DNA of 64,000 nt, taken from positions 67,159,064 to 67,223,063 of the forward strand of contig NC_080542.1 of assembly GCF_028640845.1 (NCBI RefSeq), read 5' to 3'. This stretch comes from Ahaetulla prasina. Taxonomy: Eukaryota > Chordata > Lepidosauria > Squamata > Colubridae. Positions 30,701-40,520 of the stretch are shown piece after piece (positions within the stretch are counted from its first letter, which is position 1; each line of letters opens with the position of its first letter). The notes beneath the pieces are model-generated. The model made no database searches and had not been told where the DNA came from. It saw only the letters and a program-made list of their open reading frames with translations. The position numbers and the translations under genes were made by a program.

Positions 30701-30899
30701 TTTTCTTGTAGTGTCCATACTCGACGTGGACGGACGTTACCCCTCGAACAGGGATGCGATTCCCCTGGTAGTCCTGTACTTTTAGTCTTTGTGGTTGCAG
30801 CTTGCGCTTTGCGATGGCGGGTAAGGCTCTCACGAGGTTGTCCCAGGACATAATCGTGATCGATGAGCCGGTGTCCACCTCCAATCGGCACGGCACCCC
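27753..30899 (-). CDS. pol: Gypsy B pol polyprotein
   Basis: An open frame of about 1047 codons. Retropepsin: DTG at 8-10 and LLGLDW at 79-84. Reverse transcriptase about 105-395: motif A Asp228 (KLDLAQAY) and YFDD at 288-291. RNase H about 430-555: Asp437, Glu479 and Asp504. Integrase: zinc-binding His655, His658, Cys688 and Cys691, catalytic Asp719 (HIDF), Asp773 (SDNG) and Glu809 (LAER), a DD35E spacing. A C-terminal domain (VWKRHIDQIR) and an acidic tail follow. All catalytic residues are present. The GTG at the frame start is not a true start: the reading continues upstream (AKIEGVPCRL) to a TGA, and the protein would normally be made as a Gag-Pol fusion. Pol lies in the +1 frame relative to gag. 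Confidence 0.9.
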   Translation of the reverse strand, partial: GVPCRLEVDTGSSITIMSWDNLVRALPAIAKRKLQPQRLKVQDYQGNRIPVRGVTSVHVEYGHYKKTLPITIVDGTLPSLLGLDWFRALGMGVTGIFRNEVDLKDALTKEFGDVFKDCLGKYKGTPISFNLDPQVAPIRLKARRVPFALKPRIDRELDKLVNQGILVPVDHAKWETPIVTPVKPDGSVRICADYKATLNKALQKSAYPVPVVQHLLHSMGQGQVFAKLDLAQAYQQLPVDSNTAEAQTIVTHRGAFKCTRLQFGVSVAPGLFQNLMERLLQGLPGVVPYFDDVLVSAENLEELGARLRKVLGIFRSAGLTVKLNKCQIGVESVEFLGYQIDREGIHPTESKVRAIRKAPVPKNKTELQAFLGLVNFYAVFLRNKATVAEPLHKLLAKTAAWSWGKAEARAFEGVKNLLTSDSLLIQYNGTLPLVLSCDASPYGVGAVLSHRLPNGTEAPIAYYSRTMSSTERNYSQLDKEALAIVAGVKKFHEYVFGRDFEIITDHRPLLGLLAGDRPTPVALSPRLTRWTIFLAAYSYKLLHRPGKDLGHADALSRCPLPETIEDPTPGIPVLLIDSLDSGPVTSKEVARASYKDITIRTVLGWVQRGWPAALGECFKEFVKKRGELSAQGGCLLWGDRVVIPERLRKRVLDLLHEGHPGIVRMKGLARSYVWWPLMDSEIAERVGKCQACQESRPLPPTAPVREWERPQGPWSRIHIDFAGPFHGQTFLVVVDANSKWLEIILMRSMTAEAVISVLRHLFVTHGLPDTLVSDNGPQFTATQFEGYLAEEGIRHVLSAPFHPATNGLAERFVRSAKEALSRIKPGDWQTKIDTFLAVQHRTPCVTTGRSPAELLMGRKLRCPLDRLNPNYTPDGYKGALDKTRGMAIGDRVWAHNYSEGPTWLAGKILEITGPKSYLVEIKDGRVWKRHIDQIRKHITEQSELDETGPDYTMFESTADSNPGQMRDLSDFQEVQRRQQVPSENSRDDSANNPGPDGLEEELRGTDSPSGQLDSLPENELRRSERVRRRPIYLRDYVESNDLFITVLI

Positions 30900-31030
30900 C
30901 TCAATCTTTGCTTTTGTGTCTCACGACAGTTTGATTCAATTTCGCTCCTTTTTTAAACTGACCACTCGCGGGCCGCTTCGTTGTTCCCGCGCTCTGATTG
31001 GCCGGTTTGAATTTTTGGCGGGAAGGTTGG

Positions 31031-31794
31031 GGAGCTCAACAGACCTGTGCTAGGTGCCCCTTCCTTTCGCATCGCCGACAAGTTGCATCTTTAAATTTGC
31101 ATTGTTGTCATTGGTGTTGCCCTCCGCAACTTGCGCAGTCGCCCCGGTCGTCTTTTTCCGGCCTCCCGGTGTGGAAAACTCCTTCTTCCTCCTCACCGTC
31201 CGATTCGGCCTGGACCTCTTCATTGTGGACCGGGGTTGATTTCGCACCAGCCGTTGGTGTGACCTGCTTTTGTAAGGTTTCCGCTGCTTGGGTGGACATC
31301 TCGTGAGCCCTGGCTTCGTCCAGGGCGTTTGCCAGCGTTAGGTTGCTTTTAGCCAGCAGCCGCCTCCGCAAACGGATGTCCCTGACCCCGCGGATGAGTT
31401 GCTCCAGCAATGCCTCGTCCAAGTCTCGATACTCGCAATGTTTTGAGGCTTTTCTTAGGGCGGCCATGTATGCACTGATGGACTCGCCTTCTTGCTGTCT
31501 GCGCTCCCCGAATTCAAACCGTTGCACATACTTGGATGGCATCGGTGCAAAATGTGCTTTCAGCAGAGTCTGCAGAGTTTGCCACGGTACCGACTGTACC
31601 GGCGTTGGCTCAGCCAGGGATTCTGCGGTGTCGAAAACCTCCGGACTGCAGTGGCTCAGGAAATAGGCTCGTTTCCTGTTGTCGGAAACTCCTTGAAGTT
31701 CGTTTGCTTCGAGGAAACACTCGAAGCGAGCCATGTATGACCCCCATTTCTCCTTAGCTGGGTCGAATGGCGCTGGCGGTGTGTAGCCGGACAT
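31031..31794 (-). pseudogene. gag: Gypsy B gag, interrupted by TGA codons
   Basis: Begins MSGYTPPAPFDPAKEKWGSY at 31794. Residues 1-190 are a typical Gypsy Gag/capsid domain (RFEFGERRQQEGESISAYMA, LLEQLIRGVRDIRLRRRLL), then an acidic linker. The first zinc-finger half CASCGGQH is cut by an in-frame TGA at 31108-31110. The same frame then continues to a perfect CCHC knuckle CRRCERKGHLAQVC and a second TGA at 31036-31038. Each TGA can derive from CGA by one C-to-T change at a CpG. Gag packages the element RNA; this copy would give a protein lacking its zinc fingers. Confidence 0.85.
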
Positions 31795-31874
31795 CGCTGC
31801 TTTCCGCCCTTGTTTTGCTGGGTTCGCGTCTTCCTGGTGCGTTCAGCTCTTTTCCTGGCGCTCTTAGCCTCGAG

Positions 31875-31892
31875 ATCCCATCCTCGTCGCCA
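31875..31892 (-). promoter_or_regulatory. tRNA primer binding site of Gypsy B
   Basis: The minus strand reads TGGCGACGAGGATGGGAT one base after the LTR. These 18 bases are complementary to the 3' end of vertebrate tRNA-Ser(GCT), CCA included, as I remember that tRNA. Minus-strand DNA synthesis would start here. Confidence 0.8.
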
Positions 31893-31893
31893 G

Positions 31894-32072
31894 TGTTAGA
31901 TTCGGGCAATAACGAGGCAGGAGACCAGGATAGTGACAACAGCTCTTTACTATATGGTGAACCCAGCAGCTCGGGCTGGGAAAAACCTCTCCTTAAATAC
32001 AGTTTAGCCGGAGGCTTCAACCAATCAGCAACGTGCTTTTTTCCCCGCCAAAACATTTAAAGATACATTACA
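31894..32072 (-). repeat. 5' LTR of Gypsy B
   Basis: On the minus strand it runs from TGTAATGTATC to TCGTTATTGCCCGAATCTAACA (given here as its last bases AATCTAACA), about 179 bp. It contains a CAAT-like GATTGGTTGAAG and a TATA-like GTATTTAAGGAG (31991-32004), and probably drives transcription of the element. With no 3' partner the target duplication cannot be checked. Confidence 0.75.
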
Positions 32073-33876
32073 CATTGAAACCAATGTAGCTGGTAGTTGT
32101 AGTTGGAAACTGGTAGCACTGCTGTGCCATTCTCTCACTTCTGTAAATAAATTGGGGAAGATGAGTCACTCCCATGTTCTTAAATGCATCACTGGTGTGT
32201 GCAATATTGCAGGCTAACTGCGTTGCCACTGCCAGGAGTTTAATCCTGGTGAGCTCAAGATTGACTCAGCCTTTGATCCTTCCAAGATCAGTATAATGAA
32301 GATCCAGATTACTGGGTGCAATAAGTTCACGTTGTAAACTATCCAAAGCTTGCTGTAAAGCACTATGGGCAGTATGTCAGTCTAAGTGCTATTGCTATAG
32401 CTGATTTTAAATATATAATTGGTTGAAAATTACCATATTAGAACATAACAAACATCTCTTACAGTATGTTCAGTAACAGAAAACAAACCAGCAAAACTTG
32501 CCCATCATTATTCAACCTTTTTGTTACAGAACTCCTGATAAAACTCCAAAATATCCCAGGACTTCCTGAACTATTGTTTAAAAACTTATATATAACTCAA
32601 ATCTCTATGAATATAGGAGCAAAAACTATGGCTAACTAAATTTTTGAGTCAGTCAAAGGATAATCCCAAGTCTAACAATGAATTTTGCGTTTTAATTAAA
32701 ACCATATTGAAAAGAAAGACAAAGCTTGGACTTAAATAGAATTACAGAAACAAAAACAATAGCTCATTATTATTATTATTGTTGTTGTTGTTGTATTCTT
32801 TTATTCTTTATTTTCTGAAATGATTCTTTGTCCTTTTAGTGCTCCATCAGGGTGAAGTTGCTATGAGGAAAAACTTTTAAATGATGGGTTTTACTTAAGC
32901 AGCAGCCATGAAACGCTAAATACCTGATACAGTTTCTCTGGTGTGATTTGCAGTGCACCTCCAAGGACTAGGCAAACATGTGAAATTCATTTTTTGGTTC
33001 TCAAAAGCCTTTTCCATTAGCGATTGAAAGTGTGTGTGTGTATGAGAGAGAGCGAGAGAGAGAGATTTTCATAATATACCACCTGTGATTTATATTGGCG
33101 GTTGTACAATGGGGCCATTCATGTTTCAAATAGTGATTGCTGTCATGTATAAAAGTAAAGAATGAAGACAAATATAGCATGAATTCACATATTACACATT
33201 TCTTATAAAGGCAATTCACCTGTAGCACAGCACTGTAGAGCATACATTCAAAGCTTCAATCTCTGGTGTGTTCGTAGAAGCAGCTGTGCAAAAGACAACA
33301 GCTAACCAAGGCCACCCATGTCAATGAAGCCATGGGTAGCCAAAATTCATGTGAGGTGTGCCCAGTGCATGTTTATAACTGTGGCAATCATAGCGCTCTT
33401 AGCAGGACTGATTGTCCCTGAATCATTCAGGGTTTTGGGAAATATGTGCAACTGCAAATGTTTGTACCTTCATCTATAATGTTTAAAATTAAGTACCACC
33501 ACATTATTTGAACTATAGTACCATTACCAGAGAAAGGGCACTCTGCTGGCATTGCAAAAGTCTGTTAAATGAGACTCCCCTCCCCCCAGGATATAAAATG
33601 ATGAAAAGTGAGATTATTATACAGTCAAAGAATTTTTTCACAAAGTTCACAATGAACCTAAGCTCTTAGACACAAAATTATCAGTGACAATTTCTAGTTG
33701 TTCAGTCAGATGAAATAGGAAGTATTTAAAGAAAAATAAAGGATTTTATAAAACCTACTCATATACCTTGAGGGAATTCTAAGCAGTTCTACAATAAATT
33801 AACATGTAATATTTCCATGGTAGAAAAAGTAATATTTGTGGTAATAATTCCTTATATATGTATATTTGATGCTTTT
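32073..33876. other. Non-coding DNA with short simple repeats
   Basis: No gene is seen. (TTA)n/(TTG)n lies at 32768-32793 and a (GT)n/(GA)n stretch at 33029-33063. The frame 33001-33243 on the minus strand crosses this repeat and is not supported. Confidence 0.5.
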
Positions 33877-33888
33877 TATTAACATACC

Positions 33889-34244
33889 AAGGGACGCAGT
33901 GGCTTAATGGGTAAGACACTGAGCTTATCGATCAAAAGGTCGGCAATTCAGTGGTTTGAATTCCTAGTGCCGTGTAATGGGGTGAGCTCCCGTTACTTGT
34001 CCCAGCTTCTGCCAACCTAGCAGTTCAAAAGCATGTAAAAAAATGCAAATAGAAAAATAGGGACCACCTTTGGTGGGAAGGTAACAGCATTCCATGTGCC
34101 TTTGGGGTCGAGTCATGCCGGCCAAATGACCACAGAGACGTCTTTGGACAGCGCTGGCTCTTTGGCTTTGAAACAGAGATGAGCACCGCCCCCTAGAGTC
34201 GGGAACGACTAGCACATATGTGCGCGGGGAACCTTTACTTTACC
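33889..34244 (+). mobile_element. Full-length tRNA-derived SINE with perfect 12-bp target duplication
   Basis: A 356-bp element starting AAGGGACGCAGTGGCTTAAT (A-box region) with GTGGTTTGAATTCC as the B box. The body contains GGGACCACCTTTGGTGGGAA and ATGCCGGCCAAATGACCAC, and the tail ends ACCTTTACTTTACC. TATTAACATACC flanks it exactly on both sides (33877-33888 and 34245-34256), the mark of LINE-mediated insertion. The 3' tail recurs alone at 58307-58365 and the head alone at 14320. Overlapping minus-strand frames are not genes. Confidence 0.92.
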
Positions 34245-34256
34245 TATTAACATACC

Positions 34257-35237
34257 AGTTTTTACTTTCAAGAGCAATGTAGCTCTTAGTTTAGTTATAT
34301 TTTATGGTTTAATACTGTAAGGGTATTTTTGATAGAAAGGTGAGATACAGATGTGCTACAAGAGTAATTTAACTCAGTAATTTGAAAGACTGCTTTTGAT
34401 TAATAATAAATAATCCATATAATGGATTAAACTATATGCAACTGCATCTAATCCCAAACTGAAATAATTGTAGAGATTGTTTCTGCCAACAAATATTTTA
34501 AAATTCTGAGCTATATATTTGTAATGGCTATGTTTTGAAAAGAATGTTCTTTAGAAACTGCTTTTAAAATCCATAGCTATTCATGACCCACTTTGGAAAG
34601 CAGGGTGTTTGAAAATAGCTACATCTGTGCCACTGAGTAATATAATCATGGCACCCTTTTTTCCCCAGCACATCCCTTTTGTATAAATTCAAGCCAGGCT
34701 TGCAATTCCTTCTGTTTTAACATGTATGTTTGTTCTTGCCTAATTAGATTTCGGAAAGTATTCCTTCAACAACTTGAAATGAAGTCATATCTACAGCAAA
34801 ATGAGTTGGGGAGGGTGGGAAGAAGCAAAAACATAGCTTAAAAGAGGCTCGAAAAGCATTTTTTACATCATCCCCCATCTCACAAACAAATCTTACATGG
34901 TATCTTTCTCTTTTTGTCATAAAATTAGATTACACCTATATGCATACAGTACTGTACTGTATATCTTTGAAATGCTTTTTTTTTTCAAAGAGCAGTGCTA
35001 TGACAGAAAAAACTATACAAACTTATGCAGGACCCACAATACAAAATATCTCTGTGGGTATTATTTGGTATAAAGTCATCTTACATATGCAAGTGAAGTG
35101 TTTATGTTTATAGGAGGAACAAATAATTGTGCCTCTTATAATACAGTAAAATATTAAAAATAATTATATTAACTCCTTCCCTCCCAAATATCCCAAAGTT
35201 TATTATAGGGCATTTATTGGGAAAGCTGAACGAGCTA
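34257..35237. other. AT-rich non-coding DNA, no gene seen
   Basis: No frame, RNA gene or named repeat could be supported. Confidence 0.45.
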
Positions 35238-35452
35238 TTTTGGTCCAAAGGTTAAGGCACCAAATTAAAAACCAGAAAACCGTGAGTTCTAATTCTGCCT
35301 TAGCCATGAAAACAAAGTGGATGATTTTGGGATAGTCACTCTTGTCTTAGCCGAACTCATCCATGAGGGTTGTTGTGGGGAAAATAGGAAGAGGAAGGAA
35401 TATTAGATATGTTGGCTGCACTTTTTATAAAATAATAAAGGTGTGATTAAAA
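35238..35452 (+). mobile_element. Sauria-type tRNA-derived SINE
   Basis: GTCCAAAGGTTAAGGCACC, GTGAGTTCTAATTCTGCC, GAGGGTTGTTGTGGGGAAAA, then AATAATAAAGGTGTGATTAA. Same family as 18144-18366 and 44483-44700. Confidence 0.7.
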
Positions 35453-36654
35453 AGTCTTTGAAAAACTTTATTTAAATGATTTTTAAGATTCTTTTTAAAA
35501 CTGTGGTTTCAATTGTATGCTGCCTAGAAAATTCACATAATGCAAACTTTCAGGTATACCAAATTAACAGAAAAATCAGGGGAAAGCTGCTTTTGAAGCC
35601 ATGTGAAGGAATGAAAAATGGATTTGGATAGTCTGGCTACTACCAAATGACATTTGTTTCATAGGAATTTGTGCACAGAAAATACATATTTGAGCATTAT
35701 TTTTCTTACAGTCCAGAATTCTAAGTAAGAGAACTGGAACACAAGTAGAGACAGTAGTGGGCTGTGAATAGGAGGGACATATGGCCCACTGTGGGCCACT
35801 GTGGTGAATATATAATACTTGACATTAGCTTTTGAGAGAACAGATTCTATTATAAATTGGTGTAATTATTTACTGCAATTGGAAAACATGAATTTTAACA
35901 AGTACAGATACAAATCAAAACAGGAAAATTGTTTTGGGTTATAAGAGCTGTACAAAGAGTAATTTGCCAAAGTTCATATATGGTGATGAACACTAGATCA
36001 TCTTATCATGTATGAATGCTACTAGCTGGTATTTTTCGATTAAATTATCCAATGGAGTTCTCAGTAATAAGCGAAAAGGCCAGCACAGGGACTGTTGAGA
36101 TGAATAATGGAAAAAGCTCTTTAAGCAAGAGCCATCTGAAATATCAGAAGGAAAACCATTCATATTATTTAGGTGCAGTAAGGTTTCATGGTCATTGGGA
36201 AGAAATATATCCAATATTAAATTCTAAATTAAAAGAAACAGAGGAGCATATTCTCTGTACATTTGCTATAGCAAGTTGTTTCCCTATCAGTGTAATGGAG
36301 AAATAAACTTCTGGATTCATTAAATCCCTCTAGCATAATCTGAAAGTGATAATTTTCTAATGCAAAATTGGAATTCCAAAGTGCACAGACTGACAGCACG
36401 TGATCAAGTTAGGAAATTGTTATAAAGTTGGAAAATGTTTGGAATGTGTTTCAAGGACCTCAGTAGAACAGTAATACACTGGCTTTAGTTCTGGATTCCT
36501 TGCATACAAATCATTTTAAAATGGACATTTGTGTGGAGGGGAAGAACATATTTTATTTGTTGTGGAATTCCTTAAGAACAGTGTTTGGGTTATGCTTCAT
36601 TGTAATGTAAAACAAATTAAGTGTGTTTAATTAAATAAACATCAAATTAAATAA
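35453..36654. other. AT-rich non-coding DNA, no supported gene
   Basis: Opposing frames at 35993-36214 and 36016-36306 (73 and 96 codons) overlap and contain no motif I recognise, so I do not call them. Confidence 0.45.
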
Positions 36655-38015
36655 TCAGCTCCAAGAGAAGTGTCAAGAGCAGAATCGTGAATTGTATACC
36701 ATCTTCATGGATCTCACTAAGGCTTTTGATACTGTGAGTCGTGAAGGTCTGTGGTGCATCATGACGAAGTTTGGGTGCCCTGATAGATTCATCTTGATGG
36801 TAAGTCAGTTCCACGATGGTATGACAGCTCATGTTCTGGACGACAGAGAAGGTTCAGATACCTTTCCTGTTACAAACGGCGTCAAGCAAGGTTGTGTGTG
36901 GGCACCGGCCTTGTTCAGCATAATATTTTCAGTCACGCTGTCAGACACCTTCCAGAACAGTTCCTTGAGAGTTAGTCTGAGATCAGGACCAATGGGAAAC
37001 TATTCAACCTGTGAAGACTCCAGACTGTCACCAAGATAAAGGAGACTGTGCTATGTGACCTCCTCTTTGCTGACAATGGTGCCCTGAATGCTGGATCAGA
37101 GCAGGAAATCCAAGCCAGTATGGACAAATTCATAGCAGCATGCAACAACTTCGGCCTCCTCATCAACAAAAAGAAGACCGAAGTGATGCATCAGCCAACT
37201 CCGAAAGCCCCACACCATCACAGTGAAGGGACAAAAGCTACAAGCAGTGGACCAATTTACATACCTTGGCAGCACTGTCTCCCGTGCAGTGACAATTGAC
37301 ATTGAGGTCAACTGCAGAATTGCCAAGGCAAACTCTGCATTTGGCAGATGCATGACCAATGTGTGGGACTGCAGTGGTATAAAACTTGCTACAAAATTCA
37401 AGTCTATCAAGCAGTAGTGCTAACTACCCTGATATATGCCAGTGAGATTTGGACTGTATTCAGGAGGCATGCTAGGCAACTGAACCACTTTCACATGAAC
37501 CTGCCTCTGTAGAATTCTGAGGATCCGCTGGCAGGACAAGGTGCCAGACACAGAAGTCCTCTCCAGAGCAGGCCTGCCATCAGTTCATACCCTGCTGATG
37601 AAAGCCCAGACATGCTGGTCAGGCCATGTTGCAAGGATGCCAGACCATCACATCCCTAAACAGTTCCTCTAGGGTGAGCTGTCTCAAGGAAAGCAATCAC
37701 ACAGGGGACAAAAGAAGTGATACAAAGACATGTTGAAAGCCTCCTTCAAGTCCCTGGATATTGACACCACCTCCTGGGAAACCCTGGCACAAGATTGGTC
37801 GACATGGCACATGCTGATCCACCAAGGCTGCCAGACATTGAGGACAGAAGAATGACTGTAGCACAAGAGACATGAGCACTCCGCAAAGCCAGAGCTGCAA
37901 ATGATGCAACAATGGTGCCCACATATGTTGTCCCAACATGTGGCAGAACATTTCGTGCCCACATAGGTCTTAGCAGCCACCTGCGGACACATCGTGGACA
38001 GCCCATAACCTGTTA
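36655..38015 (+). pseudogene. LINE reverse transcriptase with C-terminal zinc-finger remnant (RTE-like)
   Basis: Motif A reads TIFMDLTKAFDTVSREGLW at about 36693-36750, then FPVTNGVKQGCVWAPALFS (PQG equivalent) at about 36865-36925. Motif C appears as LLFADNGALNAGSEQ at about 37060, so the second catalytic Asp is Asn. KKKTEVMHQPTPKAP and FTYLGSTVSRAVTI follow in shifted frames. The 3' end (about 37925-38000) encodes TCGRTFRAHIGLSSHLRTH, a C2H2-like finger whose first cysteine is replaced. Several frameshifts and stops make it non-functional. The clade is uncertain; the wording is RTE-like. Confidence 0.7.
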
Positions 38016-39159
38016 GATGTCAAGGACCTCTTCAAACATGATGGATGAACATCAATGTAAAACAAATTAAATGTGGGTTGTTTCTCTTTGGATCTGTTTT
38101 AGAACAAGATCTTTACCTTAAATAGTTGTCAGTAAAGGCAGTACTATAATTGATAGGAAACACACCAGGTGACTCTATTCACTTGTTTGATATATTGTAC
38201 CTGTCCCCTTTTCTTTTGAAATTTGCTTATTTGTTCTTTTTAAATTTGCACAATGGCCTTTAAGATTGAAATTACTGAATTGGTCATTTGAAATCTGCAA
38301 GTCCTGTGTAAAAGTCTTTGATAGCTATACGAATACCTTGCTTTCCTTTTTTTCTTTTCTGGAGAGAAAAATAAAATCAAAATAGATGTAAGAAACTGGT
38401 TATTCTCTTTTCCAGCATTGAAACCAAAGTGTTAATCAACTATGATTTGTCTCATTCTCTAGTATAATCTGCTCTAAGACATATTTGAGTTCACAGGAAT
38501 AAGTGGATGTGGGAAAATATAGCTGCACCAGATTTATATATGTCAAAGGACAAGGACTATCTTGAATGTCCCATTCTATTGATATTGAACCAAAAGGATT
38601 GCCTTGAGTGCTTGTGTAAGACTGACCATTTAATTGTGCTTGTTTTGTTCCTTTTTTTAAAGTGAGAGGAGCTGATTTAAGGAAGGGCTATCATTCTCTC
38701 TGCTAAACAATGTCTCACTTCCGAAGGTCTTTGTAAATATCCCCAATTGACTGAAGGGGGAGTGTAAATAAATAGCTGTGTTGCTTTCTTAAACTCTGTT
38801 GCTATTGCTTCCCAATCACAGGAATGCCATTTAGACTGAATCAAAACATGATATATGGAGGCCATCATATACTGCAAAGATAGTTGTGGAAGGACAATTA
38901 CATTAATCTCTGGTAGCCCAATCAGATGGAGACTCAATATTGGTAACACCTTTTCTGATTAACAAATTTTATTAAAAGGCATAAGCTTTTGTGAGCTGTA
39001 GCTGACTTCATCAAATGTGCAGCTAATTATTATTTTTTTTGAAGAGAGATGGATGATTCAAAGACAATCTAAACCAAATTTGTTAAACTGTGTTATTAAT
39101 TTTTAAAGTAGTATTAAAATATATTAAAATACGTATGAATTTTTCTTGTTGTGCCATAT
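38016..39159. other. Non-coding DNA, no gene seen
   Basis: No supported frame; the minus-strand 90-codon frame at 38677-38949 shows no domain I recognise. Confidence 0.45.
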
Positions 39160-39790
39160 CTGTCATCGGATGTCAGCGATCATTTTGGCAATCCTATTTT
39201 TATCAGCAGCCACATGAAAAAGTGTGGCTAAGTTTTGTCCAAACCAATCCCTTAGATTTTGAAGCCATGATGTTCTTCTTCTGCCTGGACCTCGTTTGCC
39301 TTCAATCTTTCTTTGGAGGATTAAATGAAGTATGCTGTATTTTTCCAGTGTTGCATCACATGTCCAAAATATTCTAGCTTTCACTTTTTAATGGTTTTGA
39401 TGATTTCCCTTGGCTTTCCCAGGTGGCTTATCATCTCCTCATTTCTGATTCTGTCAGCCCAGTTTATATGTAACAGCCATCTGTAAATACACATTTCAAA
39501 TGCTTCTGGTCTCTTCAAATGGCTTTCTGTTAAAGACCAACTCTCTACTCCATAGAGCAAGATAGAAAAGATGTAACATCTGACAAGCCTCATTTTCAGT
39601 CTTAGGCTTATGTCGTGACTGCAAAAGACCTTTTTCATTTTGAAGAATGCTGTTTGAGCTTTCTCTATCCTTGTCTTTACTTCAGTGGTCATGTCCCAGC
39701 TTTCATGTAAATTAGAACTGAGGTACGTGATCCTTTCAACTTTTTCTAGTGGTATTCCTTCCGAATTTATTGATAGAATTTATTGGTGAT
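39160..39790 (-). pseudogene. RTE/BovB-type LINE ORF C-terminus
   Basis: Minus-strand frames 39381-39692 and 39163-39384 together match the post-polymerase region of an RTE LINE: RIEKAQTAFFKMKKVFCSHD, RLVRCYIFSILLYGVESWSL, and after a short gap KIEGKRGPGRRRTSWLQNLR and a stop near 39163. These are separated by a frameshift near 39380. No catalytic motif is included. Its upstream side abuts the truncated retroviral LTR at 39806. Confidence 0.75.
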
Positions 39791-39805
39791 AAATTAATGG
39801 GTTGA

Positions 39806-39941
39806 GCTCTTTGAACTCAATCCGTTTGGGAAGGGTCTAAGAGGCTGCACTTCCAACCGCTTTTTATTTTTCTTCATTTTATCTCCAATAAACCTTTGAT
39901 TTTGTGAACCAGACTTGTATATTTGGGTCTTATATCTCACA
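39806..39941 (+). repeat. 5' LTR of endogenous retrovirus (3' part only)
   Basis: Contains CCAATAAACCTTTG (polyadenylation signal) and ends TATATCTCACA. The U3 part is missing and the LTR abuts the RTE remnant, so it is 5'-truncated. Confidence 0.7.
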
Positions 39942-39945
39942 ATCT

Positions 39946-39963
39946 TGGCGCTCAATGTGGGGC
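39946..39963 (+). promoter_or_regulatory. tRNA-Lys type primer binding site
   Basis: TGGCGCTCAATGTGGGGC differs at two positions from the tRNA-Lys(1,2) primer-site sequence used by several betaretroviruses; both changes are C to T. It lies four bases after the LTR end. Confidence 0.7.
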
Positions 39964-40165
39964 TTGAGGGCCTCAAGGGGGGGCTTTTCTCAATGAATTC
40001 TGAGGGCACACCTGTTGGCGGATAGCTAAAAAGGATCTAAAGATAGATAGAGAAAAGTCTGGATCTTTAAAAATAAGCCAGCACCGGCTGGGAGATTCAA
40101 GCTAGAAAGAGAAGAGGCAGAACATCCCCAGGTAGTAACAATCCAGTGCTTGAGGAGATAGAAGA

Positions 40166-40520
40166 ATGGGTGTAACTTTGAGTAAAAGTGAGAAGTTCAC
40201 TAAAACAATTAGGAGGAATCCCAAATTCTAAATAGACCCAACTAGTCCTTTAGGAAAAAATACTTAGAGGTTGGGGAAGCCCTTCCATACAGTAAGATGA
40301 TTCAAAAGTTGGGGCTGACCAAAGAAGATATGGTTAGTTTATGCTGTTATGTGTGGTAGGAAGACCCAGAAGTAGAAGAAAAGAAATACTGCAGTGTTAT
40401 AAAAATCTCAAGAATTTACCATTCTCAAAAGAGCCAGAAAACTCTGAAAAAAATTAAGAATAAAGAAGAAAATGTTTATTCCCACCCAGGGTTTAGCAGG
40501 TAATAAAAATGTAAAGCCTG
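40166..40520 (+). pseudogene. Retroviral gag start (broken)
   Basis: An ATG followed by Gly (40166-40171) gives an MGxxxS N-terminus, the N-myristoylation pattern of retroviral matrix proteins. Several stops and frame changes follow within 300 bases. The reading is weak beyond the first 20 codons. Its position 200 bases after the primer site supports the call. Confidence 0.45.

Larger units (their letters stand above)
27753..32072 (-). mobile_element. Ty3/Gypsy LTR retrotransposon B (nearly intact coding, 3' end missing)
   Basis: On the minus strand: 5' LTR (32072-31894), primer site (31892-31875), gag (31794-31031) and pol (30899-27753) in standard Gypsy order, protease, reverse transcriptase, RNase H, integrase. 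The polypurine tract and 3' LTR are absent; after the pol stop the sequence passes into AT-rich DNA. Pol is a single open frame and the gag stops are all TGA, so the copy is young. Gypsy B provides the reference for elements A and C in this window, which belong to related lineages. Confidence 0.9.

Noticed and set aside
36016..36306. 96-codon plus-strand frame in unique DNA
   Set aside because: No domain, no splice or promoter evidence, and an overlapping frame on the other strand; most likely chance.
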